Part shown: piece by piece, positions 1 through 7,321 of the stretch
Layout of the letters: each line of letters starts with the position of its first letter
Numbering within the stretch: position 1 is the first letter of the stretch
Assembly (NCBI RefSeq): GCF_020216685.1
Contig: NZ_JAIWNS010000180.1
Span: forward strand, 1-11,018
Length of the DNA stretch: 11,018 nucleotides
Reading direction: 5' to 3'
From: Methanospirillum hungatei
Lineage (GTDB): Archaea > Halobacteriota > Methanomicrobia > Methanomicrobiales > Methanospirillaceae
Made by a program: the position numbers and the translations under genes
The notes under the pieces: model-generated
The model's database searches: none
What the model saw: only the letters and a program-made list of their open reading frames with translations
What the model was told of the DNA's origin: nothing

Positions 1-732
1 TCTCCCGACCGACTGATACTCTGTGAGAGTTCCGGATTGATCAAATATTGCCCTGGTGTTCCATTGCTGCCATAATATCCGGCCATCAGGCATAATAATC
101 CGTTGTTCAACCCATCCTGATGGGTTATCCGGGGATAATAAGGCATATACTCTGTGTACCGCTTCCCGGTCCTCGGGGTGGATATGTGGTCTGAATTTTT
201 TCCCAATGATATCTTTATCAAGACCGAAATACCGCAAATATGCATCATTCACAAAACTGATCGTTCCATCGGGGAGGAACCGGCAGATGAATTCAGACTG
301 AACTTCAACGACATTTCTGTATCGGTCTTCACTCTCCCGAAGGGCTTCTTCGCTTTTCCTTCGTGCAACCGCATATTTTACTTTTTCTGCAAGTTCTGCA
401 AATTGTGCAGACGGGTCACCTCCCTTCTGCAGATAAAAATCCGCCCCACTGTTCAGGGCCTCAATAACCACATCTTCCCGTCCTCTGCCGGTAAAGATGA
501 TAAAAGGGATGGAGTTTCCTGATTGCCGGATCGTTCGAAGGAATTCAAGCCCGTTCATCCGGGGCATTTCATAATCAGAGATGATAGCATCAAACGATTG
601 TTCGGTGAGCAGGTCCAGGGCATTCTGGGCGGATGGAGAGGTAGATACAGAAAAGTCGTATTTCTTCTCGAGAAACATCTTTCCGATGGTCAGAAGATCA
701 TGTTCATCATCCACATAGAGAACCTGAATCAT
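1..732 (-). CDS. Response regulator receiver fused to PAS domain (3' end outside window)
   Basis: The frame is open for 244 codons from ATG at 732 to the window edge, so the C-terminus is missing. Residues 1-120 form a receiver domain: acidic pair D8-D9 (LYVDDE), phosphoacceptor D53 (AIISDYEMP), T81 (IIFTG) and K103 (FYLQKGG). A short helical linker (about 121-138, EEALRESEDRYR) leads into a PAS domain (about 138-244, with PDGTISFVND and the HPEDRE turn). It is probably a cytoplasmic two-component protein. Relatives with this linker usually continue into more PAS domains and often a histidine kinase, but that part is not visible here. It lies downstream of the ATPase gene on the same strand, 74 bases away, and has its own TATA-like element in the gap. 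Receiver and PAS are secure; the full architecture is unknown. Confidence 0.93.
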   Translation of the reverse strand, partial: MIQVLYVDDEHDLLTIGKMFLEKKYDFSVSTSPSAQNALDLLTEQSFDAIISDYEMPRMNGLEFLRTIRQSGNSIPFIIFTGRGREDVVIEALNSGADFYLQKGGDPSAQFAELAEKVKYAVARRKSEEALRESEDRYRNVVEVQSEFICRFLPDGTISFVNDAYLRYFGLDKDIIGKKFRPHIHPEDREAVHRVYALLSPDNPSGWVEQRIIMPDGRILWQQWNTRAIFDQSGTLTEYQSVGR

Positions 733-783
733 AATAGTGTATCCTGCTGCATGGGCCTGGTATCTGGTATGTCTGATAATGAC

Positions 784-796
784 TATTATATATTGG
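784..796 (-). promoter_or_regulatory. Archaeal TATA-like element for the response regulator
   Basis: Read on the minus strand this is CCAATATATAATA, in the 74-base gap between the ATPase stop and the regulator start. A TATA box here predicts a transcript start near 764 and a leader of about 30 bases, so the regulator need not depend on ATPase transcription. No strong Shine-Dalgarno sequence precedes the ATG (only GCAGGAT). A T5 run on the minus strand at 800-804, just after the ATPase stop, could help end the upstream transcript. Confidence 0.5.
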
Positions 797-806
797 AATA
801 AAAAGG

Positions 807-2045
807 TTACCCTGAAAAGGAGCGAGCAGGCATCAAGATAATTGTTCTCCCATCGACGGTGAGTATATCCTCCTGTCTCCCGGTGAGGATATATCCCTCA
901 TTCAGATCAAACATACCCATCGCTTCAAGAAGACCCCGTATCTCCCGGTCTTTATTCCTGCTGGTTACCTCATAACAGACCTGTATCGCTTTGGTGACTT
1001 TGGTCTTTTCCTTCACGATAAAATCGCATTCGTGTTTTTCCCTGAAGTAGAATAACTCCCTGTATTTTTTCCGTAACATGATAAAAACCAGGTTCTCTAA
1101 AAGCCTTCCTAAATCATCTGAAAATCCTGTGGTATTTGCACATATCAGACCGTTATCGACAGCATATACCTTTTTCGGATTGATCTGTCTGCTCTTATGA
1201 GAATAACTGAAACGTGGCAGAGTAAAGAGGATGTAAGCATCTTCAAGATGAGAGATATAGGAGGCAACGGTGGTGACCGATCCTATCACAGAAAATGTCT
1301 TTTGTAATTGTGATAGTGTCATCTCCCTGGCGATATTTCCAAGCAGGTACACGGCAATTTCAGTAATGAGTGCAGGATTTTTAATATTGTTACGATAGAT
1401 TATGTCCCGTGCAATAATATCCAGGAGCAGGTTTTGTAATACTTCTTCCAGGCCCACACGGATATACTCCGGGAAGCCTCCTGTGAAGAGGTAGTCATGG
1501 AATGAGGTATCAGAATCTTCTTTATTTGTATATTCGAGAAACTCCTGATATGAAAATGGGAATAATTCCAGTCGTAAGTTCCTGCCGGTAAGTTTGGTTC
1601 CAAGTTCACGACTTAATAGGGAAGCATTAGATCCGGTGATGATGACTTTTTTTTCAGAATCCAGAAGATGTCGGATATAGTATTCCCACCCGGACAGGTT
1701 TTGGATTTCGTCAAAAAAATACAGATCATGGGGACCATACTCCTGATGAAATACCTCCTCTAATACTTCATAGTCCTGAATGGAAAAATCGATAATCCGC
1801 GGATCTTCAAAATTCAGGTAATAAAAATTCTCCTCCGTTTTCATCATCTGCAAAAGAAGTGTGCTCTTTCCACATCGTCTGATACCTGAAATGATAATCG
1901 CAAAATTCTGATGGGGGTGTATTTTTATAATGTCGTGGCGAATAATTCCTTGATTCCGATTGATTATTGAATTTCTCTGGGATTTGACTATCTTTGTAAT
2001 GTCGTCCCTGAGTATCATGAATAGTACTACTACTGGCGTACTCAT
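807..2045 (-). CDS. AAA-family ATPase with DUF4143 C-terminal domain
   Basis: The protein has up to 412 residues. The ATPase core holds Walker A GIRRCGKST (54-62), Walker B LYFFDE (108-113) and a sensor stretch ITGSNASLL (136-144). The rest matches the DUF4143 layout: a helix-rich region, a winged-helix-like stretch (about 245-275), then a nuclease-like alpha/beta core with E317, D341 (HECDFIV) and IQVCYE (354-359). That core resembles PD-(D/E)XK folds but lacks a clear E-x-K, so catalysis is doubtful. Family members are common in archaea and anaerobes; their role is unsettled, with AAA-driven toxin-antitoxin or defence roles suggested. Coordinates use the outermost ATG. The ATG at 2018 (MILRDDITK) fits the usual family N-terminus better and could be leaderless, since AT-rich ATAATTAAAT lies about 25 bases upstream. 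It is intact, unlike its paralogue at 9222-10568. Confidence 0.93.
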   Translation of the reverse strand: MSTPVVVLFMILRDDITKIVKSQRNSIINRNQGIIRHDIIKIHPHQNFAIIISGIRRCGKSTLLLQMMKTEENFYYLNFEDPRIIDFSIQDYEVLEEVFHQEYGPHDLYFFDEIQNLSGWEYYIRHLLDSEKKVIITGSNASLLSRELGTKLTGRNLRLELFPFSYQEFLEYTNKEDSDTSFHDYLFTGGFPEYIRVGLEEVLQNLLLDIIARDIIYRNNIKNPALITEIAVYLLGNIAREMTLSQLQKTFSVIGSVTTVASYISHLEDAYILFTLPRFSYSHKSRQINPKKVYAVDNGLICANTTGFSDDLGRLLENLVFIMLRKKYRELFYFREKHECDFIVKEKTKVTKAIQVCYEVTSRNKDREIRGLLEAMGMFDLNEGYILTGRQEDILTVDGRTIILMPARSFSG

Positions 2046-2060
2046 TTAATTATCCATTCC

Positions 2061-2121
2061 CATTGGATACTATTGTCCATTTCAAATGTTCAATCATATG
2101 ACGAATGATGTACATTGGATA
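2061..2121. repeat. Direct repeat CATTGGATA in divergent promoter region
   Basis: CATTGGATA occurs at 2061-2069 and again at 2113-2121. The copies start 52 bases apart, close to five helical turns, so they would lie on the same face of B-form DNA. Both sit between the divergently transcribed ATPase and chemoreceptor genes. Paired sites for one regulator are possible, but nine AT-rich bases can recur by chance. Confidence 0.4.
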
Positions 2122-2176
2122 TCACTTCTGTTCATCGGGCTTTTTCATATTACAATACGCGTTTATGTGATTCTGA

Positions 2177-2221
2177 ACCGATATCTATATCTCTCATAAA
2201 TTTCTATTTTCAGATATCGGT
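2177..2221. promoter_or_regulatory. 10-bp inverted repeat around the chemoreceptor promoter or leader
   Basis: ACCGATATCT (2177-2186) and AGATATCGGT (2212-2221) are perfect inverted copies separated by 25 bases. The spacer holds the AT-rich stretch ATAAATTTCTATTTT, the best TATA candidate upstream of the chemoreceptor. The right arm ends about 16 bases before the chosen ATG and just before its ribosome-binding region. It could be an operator straddling the promoter or, if transcribed, a hairpin near the ribosome-binding site. The repeat is directly visible; the function is inferred. Confidence 0.5.
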
Positions 2222-2237
2222 CAGGATGGGAATAATC

Positions 2238-5200
2238 ATGAATGGAAAAACTAGAAGTTCAGACATCGCATCACTTCAGAATATACTGGATGCAATATCC
2301 TCTTCAATTCAGATTATTGGGCCCGACGGGGTCTACATTGATTGCAATGCGGCTACATATGCAATGTTTCGTGCACAGAGCAGTGAAGATATCATCGGCA
2401 AACCTCCATCGGTTCTCTCACCGACACATCAGAGTGACGGAACCGATTCAAATGAAGGAGCTGGCCAATATATCCAGCGTGCATTTTCCGGTGAAGTTGT
2501 CAACTTTGAATGGGAACATACACGGTTAGATGGGTCCATATTTCCCTGCAAGGTCACTCTCCAGGTCATTGAGTATGAAGGAAAGACCTGTCTTATGGCG
2601 ACAATTGTTGATATCTCTGATATGGTCGCTCTCCGAAAGAAGTCAGAGTTTATTATCGCCAATGCGCCGACGCCGATCATTGAGTTTCGCCCTGATCTCT
2701 CCATCATCTATGCAAACCATGCATTTGCTGACCTGACCGACAAGTCATTTGAAGAGACCCAGAAGATGAAGATTTCAGACTTTGATGTCAGGAACCGGGT
2801 TGGCAGATCGCTTGCTGAAGGTATTGAGTCAAGAAGCACTGTGCACGGGGATCTGGACGCGGTGGTTGCCAGCGGGACAAAGCATCTTCAGTATTATTAT
2901 ACGCCATTCTTTGATGAAGAGGGAAATCTGCTCTCGATATTAGCGTATTATATCGATAAAACAGCGGAAAAGGCTGCAATCAGGGATATCATTACGCTCA
3001 CTGAGAAGTCTCAGGCTGGAGATCTGGATGCACGGGTTGACCCGGCACGGTATTCAGGCGAACTCAGACGTCTCATGGAAGGAATCAACGGGACACTGGA
3101 CAGCATCATCGGACCCTTGAATGTAGCTGCAGAGTATGTGGACCGGATATCAAAAGGAGACCTCCCTCCCCGGATAACTGAAGAGTATAATGGGGATTTT
3201 AACGAGATTAAGAATAATCTGAATAATTGCATCGATGCGATACAGCAGCTGATTATTGATGCAGGTATGCTTTCAGGAGCAGCAGTAAAAGGTCGTCTTG
3301 ATACCAGAGCAGATTTTACGAGGCATAAGGGAGAGTACCAGAAGATCGTTTTAGGGATAAATAATACTCTGGATGCCGTGATCACCCCGCTTCGGGATGC
3401 AGGGGCCGTTCTGGAACGAATGGCGATAAATGATCATACGAAAGGGATGGATGAGTCTGCATATCAGGGAGATTTTGTCTCCCTTGCATCGAGTATCAAT
3501 GCAGTCCGTGACCGGGTGAATCACATCGCCGGATCAATTGAAAAGATAAGTCACGGAGATCTCTCCGAATTAGAAGAGTATCGGCAGATTGGAAGGCGTT
3601 CAGAACAGGATCGTGTCGTTCCTGGTTTTATTAAGGCATTTGAAAACCTTCTGGCATTGACCCGTGATACAACCATGCTTGTCGATGCAGCATCGCAGGG
3701 GAACTTCAATGTCCGGGCTGATGTGAGCAGGCATGAAGGGGAATACCAGAAGATAATTAAAGGAATCAATACGACGGTTGAAACGATTGCCGATAAAGTC
3801 GCATGGTATGAATCCATTCTTGATGCAGTGCAGTTCCCGATTCATGTCACCGATATGGATATGAACTGGACGTACATGAATAAGGCATTTGAAGATGTGC
3901 TTCTGAAAAATAAAGTGATCAAAGACCGGAAATCAGCGTATGGGCTTCCCTGTCATACAGCCAATGCAACGATCTGCAAGACTGAGAACTGTGGTATTCA
4001 CCAGCTCAGGACGAAAGGAGTGACTGAAAGCTATTTTGAATGGCAGGGGATGAATGGCAAACAGGTCACCAAACCGGTCATGAATGCAAAAGGGGAGCAG
4101 GTCGGGTTTGTAGAGACCGTTCAGGATCTCACCGAACAACTGAACCAGATAGCCTACTACGAATCCATCCTTGACGCCGTCCCGATGGGCATTACCGTCA
4201 CCGACCTTGATTCACGGTGGACCTTTGTCAATAAAGCCGTTGAAACGATGCTGAAACGATCTCGAAAAGACCTCCTGGGCCATCAGTGCAATGAATGGGG
4301 TGCCAATATCTGTAACTCAGACAACTGCGGCATTAAACGGCTGAAAAAAGGATTTACGAATACAAAATTTGAGCAGGATGGCGGATATTATAATGTCGAT
4401 TGTGCGTATGTGTATGATGCCCGTGGTGATAAGGTCGGCCATGTAGAGGTAGTCGGTGATGTGACCGCGATGACCAAGGTTGAGAAATATCTTGATGAAT
4501 CGGTTCGGAACATCTCATACTGCCTTGGTATGTTTGCAAATGGAAAGACCGATTTTGATGTCCGAATCCCTGAATCAGATCAGTATACCGATGATGTCAG
4601 AAAGAAGATCGTTGATCTGACCGGCAATCTTCACCGTGCACGTGACTCCGTGAAGAATCTGGTCGTTCAGGCAAATGGTCTTGCGAACGGGGCAATCCAG
4701 GGAGACCTGAAAACCCGTGCAGATATCACCCAGGTACAAGGAGATTTTGCAGAGGTTCTGAGCGGGATTAACGAAACACTGGAATCTGTCGTCACCCCGG
4801 TCCAGGAAGCGATTCGTATCGCGAATGAGTATGCACAAGCAGACTTTACCGCACGATTTGATCCATCCCTGAAGGTGGCCGGAGACTGGGTCGGGTTTAA
4901 GGCCGCTCTTGACAACATCGGTATTCAGATCTGCGATGCCATCGGGGCAATTAATAAACAGATCCTGGAACTAGCTTCGAATGCTGAAGAGGCCACCGCA
5001 AGTGTTCAGGAGATATCCGCCGGGGCCCAGCAGATTGCCAGAAATACCGGGAGTGTCAGTGCCAATGCCGAGAAGGGAGATGACGGAATAACCCAGGTCT
5101 TAAAAGCCATGGAGGATCTGACGATCACCGTCGGTGAGGTCTCACAACGGGCCGAAAAGGTATCAGGATCTGCAACGGAGGCAAATCAGTTCTCAAAAGA

Positions 5201-5864
5201 AGGTATAGACCTTGCAAAGAAGTCAGAATCAGCCATGAATGGTATCCGGCTCTCTACCGGAGAGGTTGATCAGATCGTCAAGGAGATCAACAAACAGATG
5301 GAGGAGATTGGAAAGATTGTCAGGCTCATTACCGACATCTCAAACCAGACCAATCTTCTTGCCCTCAATGCTGCGATTGAGGCTGCACGGGCCGGAGAAG
5401 CAGGCCGGGGGTTTGCGGTTGTTGCAGCGGAAGTAAAATCCCTTGCCCAGGACTCCCGTGGTTCTGCTGAGAATATCGCCGATATGATCGCAAATCTCCA
5501 GGCGAAGGCAAATAAGGCTAATAATGCGATAATCACTGCCAGTACTGCGGTTGAAGACGGGAACCGTGCTCTCGAAGAGACGGTCGGTGCATTTACGAAG
5601 ATCGCTGAATCTATTGAGGATATCACCCGGAATGCGATGGATATGGCGTCATCTTCCGAAGAGCAGGCTGCATCGGTTGAGGAGATAACAGCAAGTGTGA
5701 ATGAGGTGTCGGTCCTGATTCAGGGTACGGCCAGGGAGGCTCAGGATGCAGCTGCTGCAACCGAAGAGGCGTCGGCTTCGATTGAACAGATCGGAAGGGT
5801 TGTTGCTAATGTGAGCGGGATTGCCGAGAGTATCTCACGGGAGATGACGAAGTTTAAAATATAA
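2238..5864 (+). CDS. Soluble methyl-accepting chemotaxis protein with four PAS domains and a poly-HAMP array
   Basis: A chemoreceptor of about 1,208 residues with no membrane segment, so cytoplasmic. In order: PAS1 (about 8-128), PAS2 (132-245), six HAMP-like units (251-520, repeating G-D-L-x-x-R then E/D-F-x-x-I...GIN-x-T-L), PAS3 (522-635), PAS4 (638-745), three more HAMP-like units (752-900), and the signalling coiled coil (905-1208). The hairpin tip [14 protein letters not shown] lies near 1041-1054, the CheA/CheW contact region. Glu/Gln-rich stretches near 917-930 and 1141-1155 are likely methylation sites. PAS3 and PAS4 share the start YESILDAV and an identical C-x7-C-x4-C-G-I spacing (C572, C580, C585; C684, C692, C697), suggesting a metal, cluster or redox site. 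There is no C-terminal CheR-tether pentapeptide. The ATG at 2238 was chosen because GGATGGGA lies 6 bases upstream; the in-frame ATG at 2226 is possible. It probably steers archaellar motility by an internal or redox signal. Confidence 0.95.
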   Translation: MNGKTRSSDIASLQNILDAISSSIQIIGPDGVYIDCNAATYAMFRAQSSEDIIGKPPSVLSPTHQSDGTDSNEGAGQYIQRAFSGEVVNFEWEHTRLDGSIFPCKVTLQVIEYEGKTCLMATIVDISDMVALRKKSEFIIANAPTPIIEFRPDLSIIYANHAFADLTDKSFEETQKMKISDFDVRNRVGRSLAEGIESRSTVHGDLDAVVASGTKHLQYYYTPFFDEEGNLLSILAYYIDKTAEKAAIRDIITLTEKSQAGDLDARVDPARYSGELRRLMEGINGTLDSIIGPLNVAAEYVDRISKGDLPPRITEEYNGDFNEIKNNLNNCIDAIQQLIIDAGMLSGAAVKGRLDTRADFTRHKGEYQKIVLGINNTLDAVITPLRDAGAVLERMAINDHTKGMDESAYQGDFVSLASSINAVRDRVNHIAGSIEKISHGDLSELEEYRQIGRRSEQDRVVPGFIKAFENLLALTRDTTMLVDAASQGNFNVRADVSRHEGEYQKIIKGINTTVETIADKVAWYESILDAVQFPIHVTDMDMNWTYMNKAFEDVLLKNKVIKDRKSAYGLPCHTANATICKTENCGIHQLRTKGVTESYFEWQGMNGKQVTKPVMNAKGEQVGFVETVQDLTEQLNQIAYYESILDAVPMGITVTDLDSRWTFVNKAVETMLKRSRKDLLGHQCNEWGANICNSDNCGIKRLKKGFTNTKFEQDGGYYNVDCAYVYDARGDKVGHVEVVGDVTAMTKVEKYLDESVRNISYCLGMFANGKTDFDVRIPESDQYTDDVRKKIVDLTGNLHRARDSVKNLVVQANGLANGAIQGDLKTRADITQVQGDFAEVLSGINETLESVVTPVQEAIRIANEYAQADFTARFDPSLKVAGDWVGFKAALDNIGIQICDAIGAINKQILELASNAEEATASVQEISAGAQQIARNTGSVSANAEKGDDGITQVLKAMEDLTITVGEVSQRAEKVSGSATEANQFSKEGIDLAKKSESAMNGIRLSTGEVDQIVKEINKQMEEIGKIVRLITDISNQTNLLALNAAIEAARAGEAGRGFAVVAAEVKSLAQDSRGSAENIADMIANLQAKANKANNAIITASTAVEDGNRALEETVGAFTKIAESIEDITRNAMDMASSSEEQAASVEEITASVNEVSVLIQGTAREAQDAAAATEEASASIEQIGRVVANVSGIAESISREMTKFKI

Positions 5865-5867
5865 ATT

Positions 5868-5907
5868 TCGGTCCATTTCAGGACTGACAATACCTATTTC
5901 TCCTTTT
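5868..5907 (+). terminator. Hairpin plus T-rich tract after the chemoreceptor gene
   Basis: TCGGTCC (5868-5874) pairs with GGACTGA (5881-5887) across a 6-base loop: seven pairs, one of them G-U. Pyrimidine-rich TTTCTCCTTTT follows at about 5897-5907. It begins 3 bases after the stop codon and fits a transcription terminator or a 3'-end stabilising hairpin. Confidence 0.55.
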
Positions 5908-5918
5908 AAAATTAATTA

Positions 5919-6272
5919 GTGTATGTGAAGAGCATTCAGGAGATTCCTCTCAATAATAGCCGGATAAAAGATGGCATTGAACGGTATCTCACTCTGATAC
6001 AAAAAAAATATGAAGACCGTATAGAGGAAGTTATTCTGTATGGATCAGTTGCACGTTCTGAAAATAATGAAAACTCAGATGTTGATCTCCTGATCATTGG
6101 AACTGAAGATAGCTCTGAAGTAGAGCTTGATATTATTGGAATGAGCTTTGATATATTCATGGAGACCGGAGTAGATATCTCCCCGAAATATCGTTCAAGA
6201 AGGCAATTTGATGAATACTGTTCTTTTTCCTTTCTTCAGAATGTCATTCATGATGGAGTGCGAATTGCCTGA
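5919..6272 (+). CDS. MNT-type nucleotidyltransferase (putative antitoxin of a MNT/HEPN pair)
   Basis: A minimal nucleotidyltransferase of 117 residues. The motif GSVARSENNENSDVDLL gives the G-S (42-43) and the two metal-binding aspartates (D54, D56); D86 (GVDISP) is the likely third acidic residue. In type VII toxin-antitoxin pairs, MNT proteins transfer AMP to a tyrosine of the HEPN partner and silence its RNase. The downstream HEPN reading frame starts 23 bases before this stop, as expected for a co-translated pair. The start is GTG at 5919; no ATG is available, and GTG at 5925 is an alternative. TTTTAAAATTAATTA lies immediately upstream: it may be a TATA element, but it is too close to give a leader to the first GTG, so the true start may be slightly downstream. 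The motif is intact, so the enzyme may still work although its partner is broken. Confidence 0.88.
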   Translation: MYVKSIQEIPLNNSRIKDGIERYLTLIQKKYEDRIEEVILYGSVARSENNENSDVDLLIIGTEDSSEVELDIIGMSFDIFMETGVDISPKYRSRRQFDEYCSFSFLQNVIHDGVRIA

Positions 6273-6649
6273 AAATTGTGAGATCGCTTTTCAGATTTGC
6301 CTCGCAGAAGAACGGTTGAACGAGGCTCAACTTCTTTTTGACGGAAAATTTTTATAGTGGAACCGTAAGCAGAGCATATTATGCCATGTTTGCAGCTACA
6401 AAGGCTGCTCTTCTCTCTAAAAATATTGAGGTAAAAACGCATACAGGGCTTCTCTCAGCTTTTGGTTTGGAGTTCATCCAGACCGGCATAGTTGAGAAAG
6501 AATTTGGTCGTATTCTCAGCCGAGGGGAACACCTGAGAGAGGAGGCTGATTATGGATCGGAAAAAGTTATGAACAGAGATGAGGCAGAAGCCATACTTAA
6601 TTCTTCGAAATCTTTTGTATCGATAGTAAAAGAGTTAATAGAAAAGTAA
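6250..6649 (+). pseudogene. HEPN-domain protein, frameshifted (MNT partner, PF05168/UPF0332-like)
   Basis: Two frames together make one HEPN protein. The first, from ATG at 6250 (or 6253), reads about 34 codons ending NEAQLLFDGKF and stops at TAG 6355-6357. The second, one base forward, continues YSGTVSRAYYAMFAATKA and runs to TAA at 6647-6649. The join falls in the run AAAATTTTT at 6345-6353; removing one T restores a single frame matching the usual opening of this family, where a helix ending in E-A-x-x-L-L is followed by G-x-F-Y-x-x-A-V-S-R-A-Y-Y-A-M-F. TTG at 6338 could start the second frame alone, but that would lose the first helix. The RX6H RNase motif of the family is also altered: Ala stands where His is expected (R-AYYAMF-A). 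Causes could be a real indel, a sequencing error at a homopolymer, or +1 slippage. It is probably inactive as an RNase. Confidence 0.8.
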
Positions 6650-6694
6650 ATACCAGATATCGTGAACTATGTGAGCCTGAATGGATGATAGTAA

Positions 6695-6701
6695 TTTTTT
6701 T
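6695..6701 (+). terminator. Oligo-T terminator after the HEPN remnant
   Basis: Seven consecutive T on the coding strand with no obvious stem before them. Archaeal RNA polymerase can terminate on such runs alone. It would close the MNT/HEPN transcript. Confidence 0.4.
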
Positions 6702-6820
6702 GTTTATCACCTATTACAATGGTATCATCATCGGTTCTGTGGTTGAGGTTGGTTTATGCCTGTTTTCTATTTGGGTACCATGACCGGCGACACACGAAAA
6801 GCACAAAGGATTACACATAC

Positions 6821-6830
6821 CATATAGATA
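6821..6830 (+). promoter_or_regulatory. TATA-like element for the MntA-like gene
   Basis: CATATAGATA predicts a transcript start near 6850, leaving a leader of roughly 10 bases before ATG 6861. Position and composition fit an archaeal promoter; the purine-rich BRE is not clear. Confidence 0.4.
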
Positions 6831-6860
6831 AGGCAACACTGCTTTCTATTGGAAATATCT

Positions 6861-7262
6861 ATGCCTGTCCAACCGATACCTGATATGATTCACTCCTGCA
6901 TGGAGATAATACGTGCAACTCCCGTATTTGAAAACATCCGGTTTATTATCCTCTATGGGTCTGTAACAGAAGGAAGAAATGACATTCATTCCGATATTGA
7001 TATTGCCATTTCAACCGACCTTCCCGACCTTGAGGCTGAACGAATGAGAATGCATATCCTTGGAAGGGTTCCGGATATATTTGACATTCACATCTTTGAG
7101 CATCTACCGTTATTTGTTCAGGTAGAGGTCTTTAAGGGAAAGGTTCTCTATGTGGCCGACGAAGATGAACTCTATGATCTGGCTTTGGAGATTTCACGTG
7201 AGTATGAGTTTTTTAAACCTCATTATCTTGATTACATCGGGGAGAGAGAGATATTATCCTGA
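6861..7262 (+). CDS. MntA-like nucleotidyltransferase antitoxin without adjacent HepT
   Basis: The protein has 133 residues from the ATG at 6861. An in-frame TTG 12 bases earlier is possible but less likely. The active site is GSVTEGRNDIHSDIDIAI: G33-S34, D45 and D47, with D75 (FDIHIF) as probable third metal ligand. The C-terminal end (LEISREYEFFKPHYLDYI) resembles MntA antitoxins, which AMPylate the HepT (DUF86) RNase. HepT normally adjoins MntA, but neither flank carries one: upstream is the frameshifted HEPN of a different subfamily, 211 bases away, and downstream is the ATPase gene. It is therefore an orphan antitoxin, a partner to a distant toxin, or a member of the ATPase/TOPRIM block. 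It differs clearly from the nucleotidyltransferase at 5919 outside the motif, so it is not a recent duplicate. Confidence 0.88.
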   Translation: MPVQPIPDMIHSCMEIIRATPVFENIRFIILYGSVTEGRNDIHSDIDIAISTDLPDLEAERMRMHILGRVPDIFDIHIFEHLPLFVQVEVFKGKVLYVADEDELYDLALEISREYEFFKPHYLDYIGEREILS

Positions 7263-7280
7263 AAGCCTCATTTCATAGGA

Positions 7281-7317
7281 AATAAATTATGTAATCTGAA
7301 CCTACTCTATAAGGGGT
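7281..7317 (+). promoter_or_regulatory. Promoter and ribosome-binding site of the ATPase/DUF3226 cassette
   Basis: AATAAATTAT (7281-7290) is a TATA candidate predicting a start near 7311. GGGGT (7313-7317) lies 4 bases before the ATG at 7322 as a Shine-Dalgarno-like element. The 59-base gap after the MntA-like gene would also allow co-transcription with it. Confidence 0.4.
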
Positions 7318-7321
7318 CAAT

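Larger units (their letters stand above)
6650..6860 (+). other. Intergenic region with T-run terminator and promoter
   Basis: About 210 bases between the HEPN remnant and the second nucleotidyltransferase. No coding frame here looks real, and no HepT-like gene is present. A T7 run at 6695-6701, 46 bases after the HEPN stop, fits archaeal oligo-T termination. CATATAGATA at 6821-6830 is a TATA candidate for the next gene. Confidence 0.6.

Noticed and set aside
56..801. Plus-strand open frames at 56-301, 154-522 and 523-801
   Set aside because: They lie antisense to the continuous receiver/PAS frame, which has clear motifs; the plus-strand products resemble nothing known.
2115..2237. N-terminal extension of the chemoreceptor from TTG at 2115
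   Set aside because: The added residues do not look like any domain and would cover the probable promoter and inverted repeat; ATG 2238 has a better ribosome-binding site.
6338..6649. TTG-started short HEPN protein as an intact gene
   Set aside because: It would lack the first helix, whose sequence is present just upstream in the other frame, so a frameshifted longer gene explains the DNA better.
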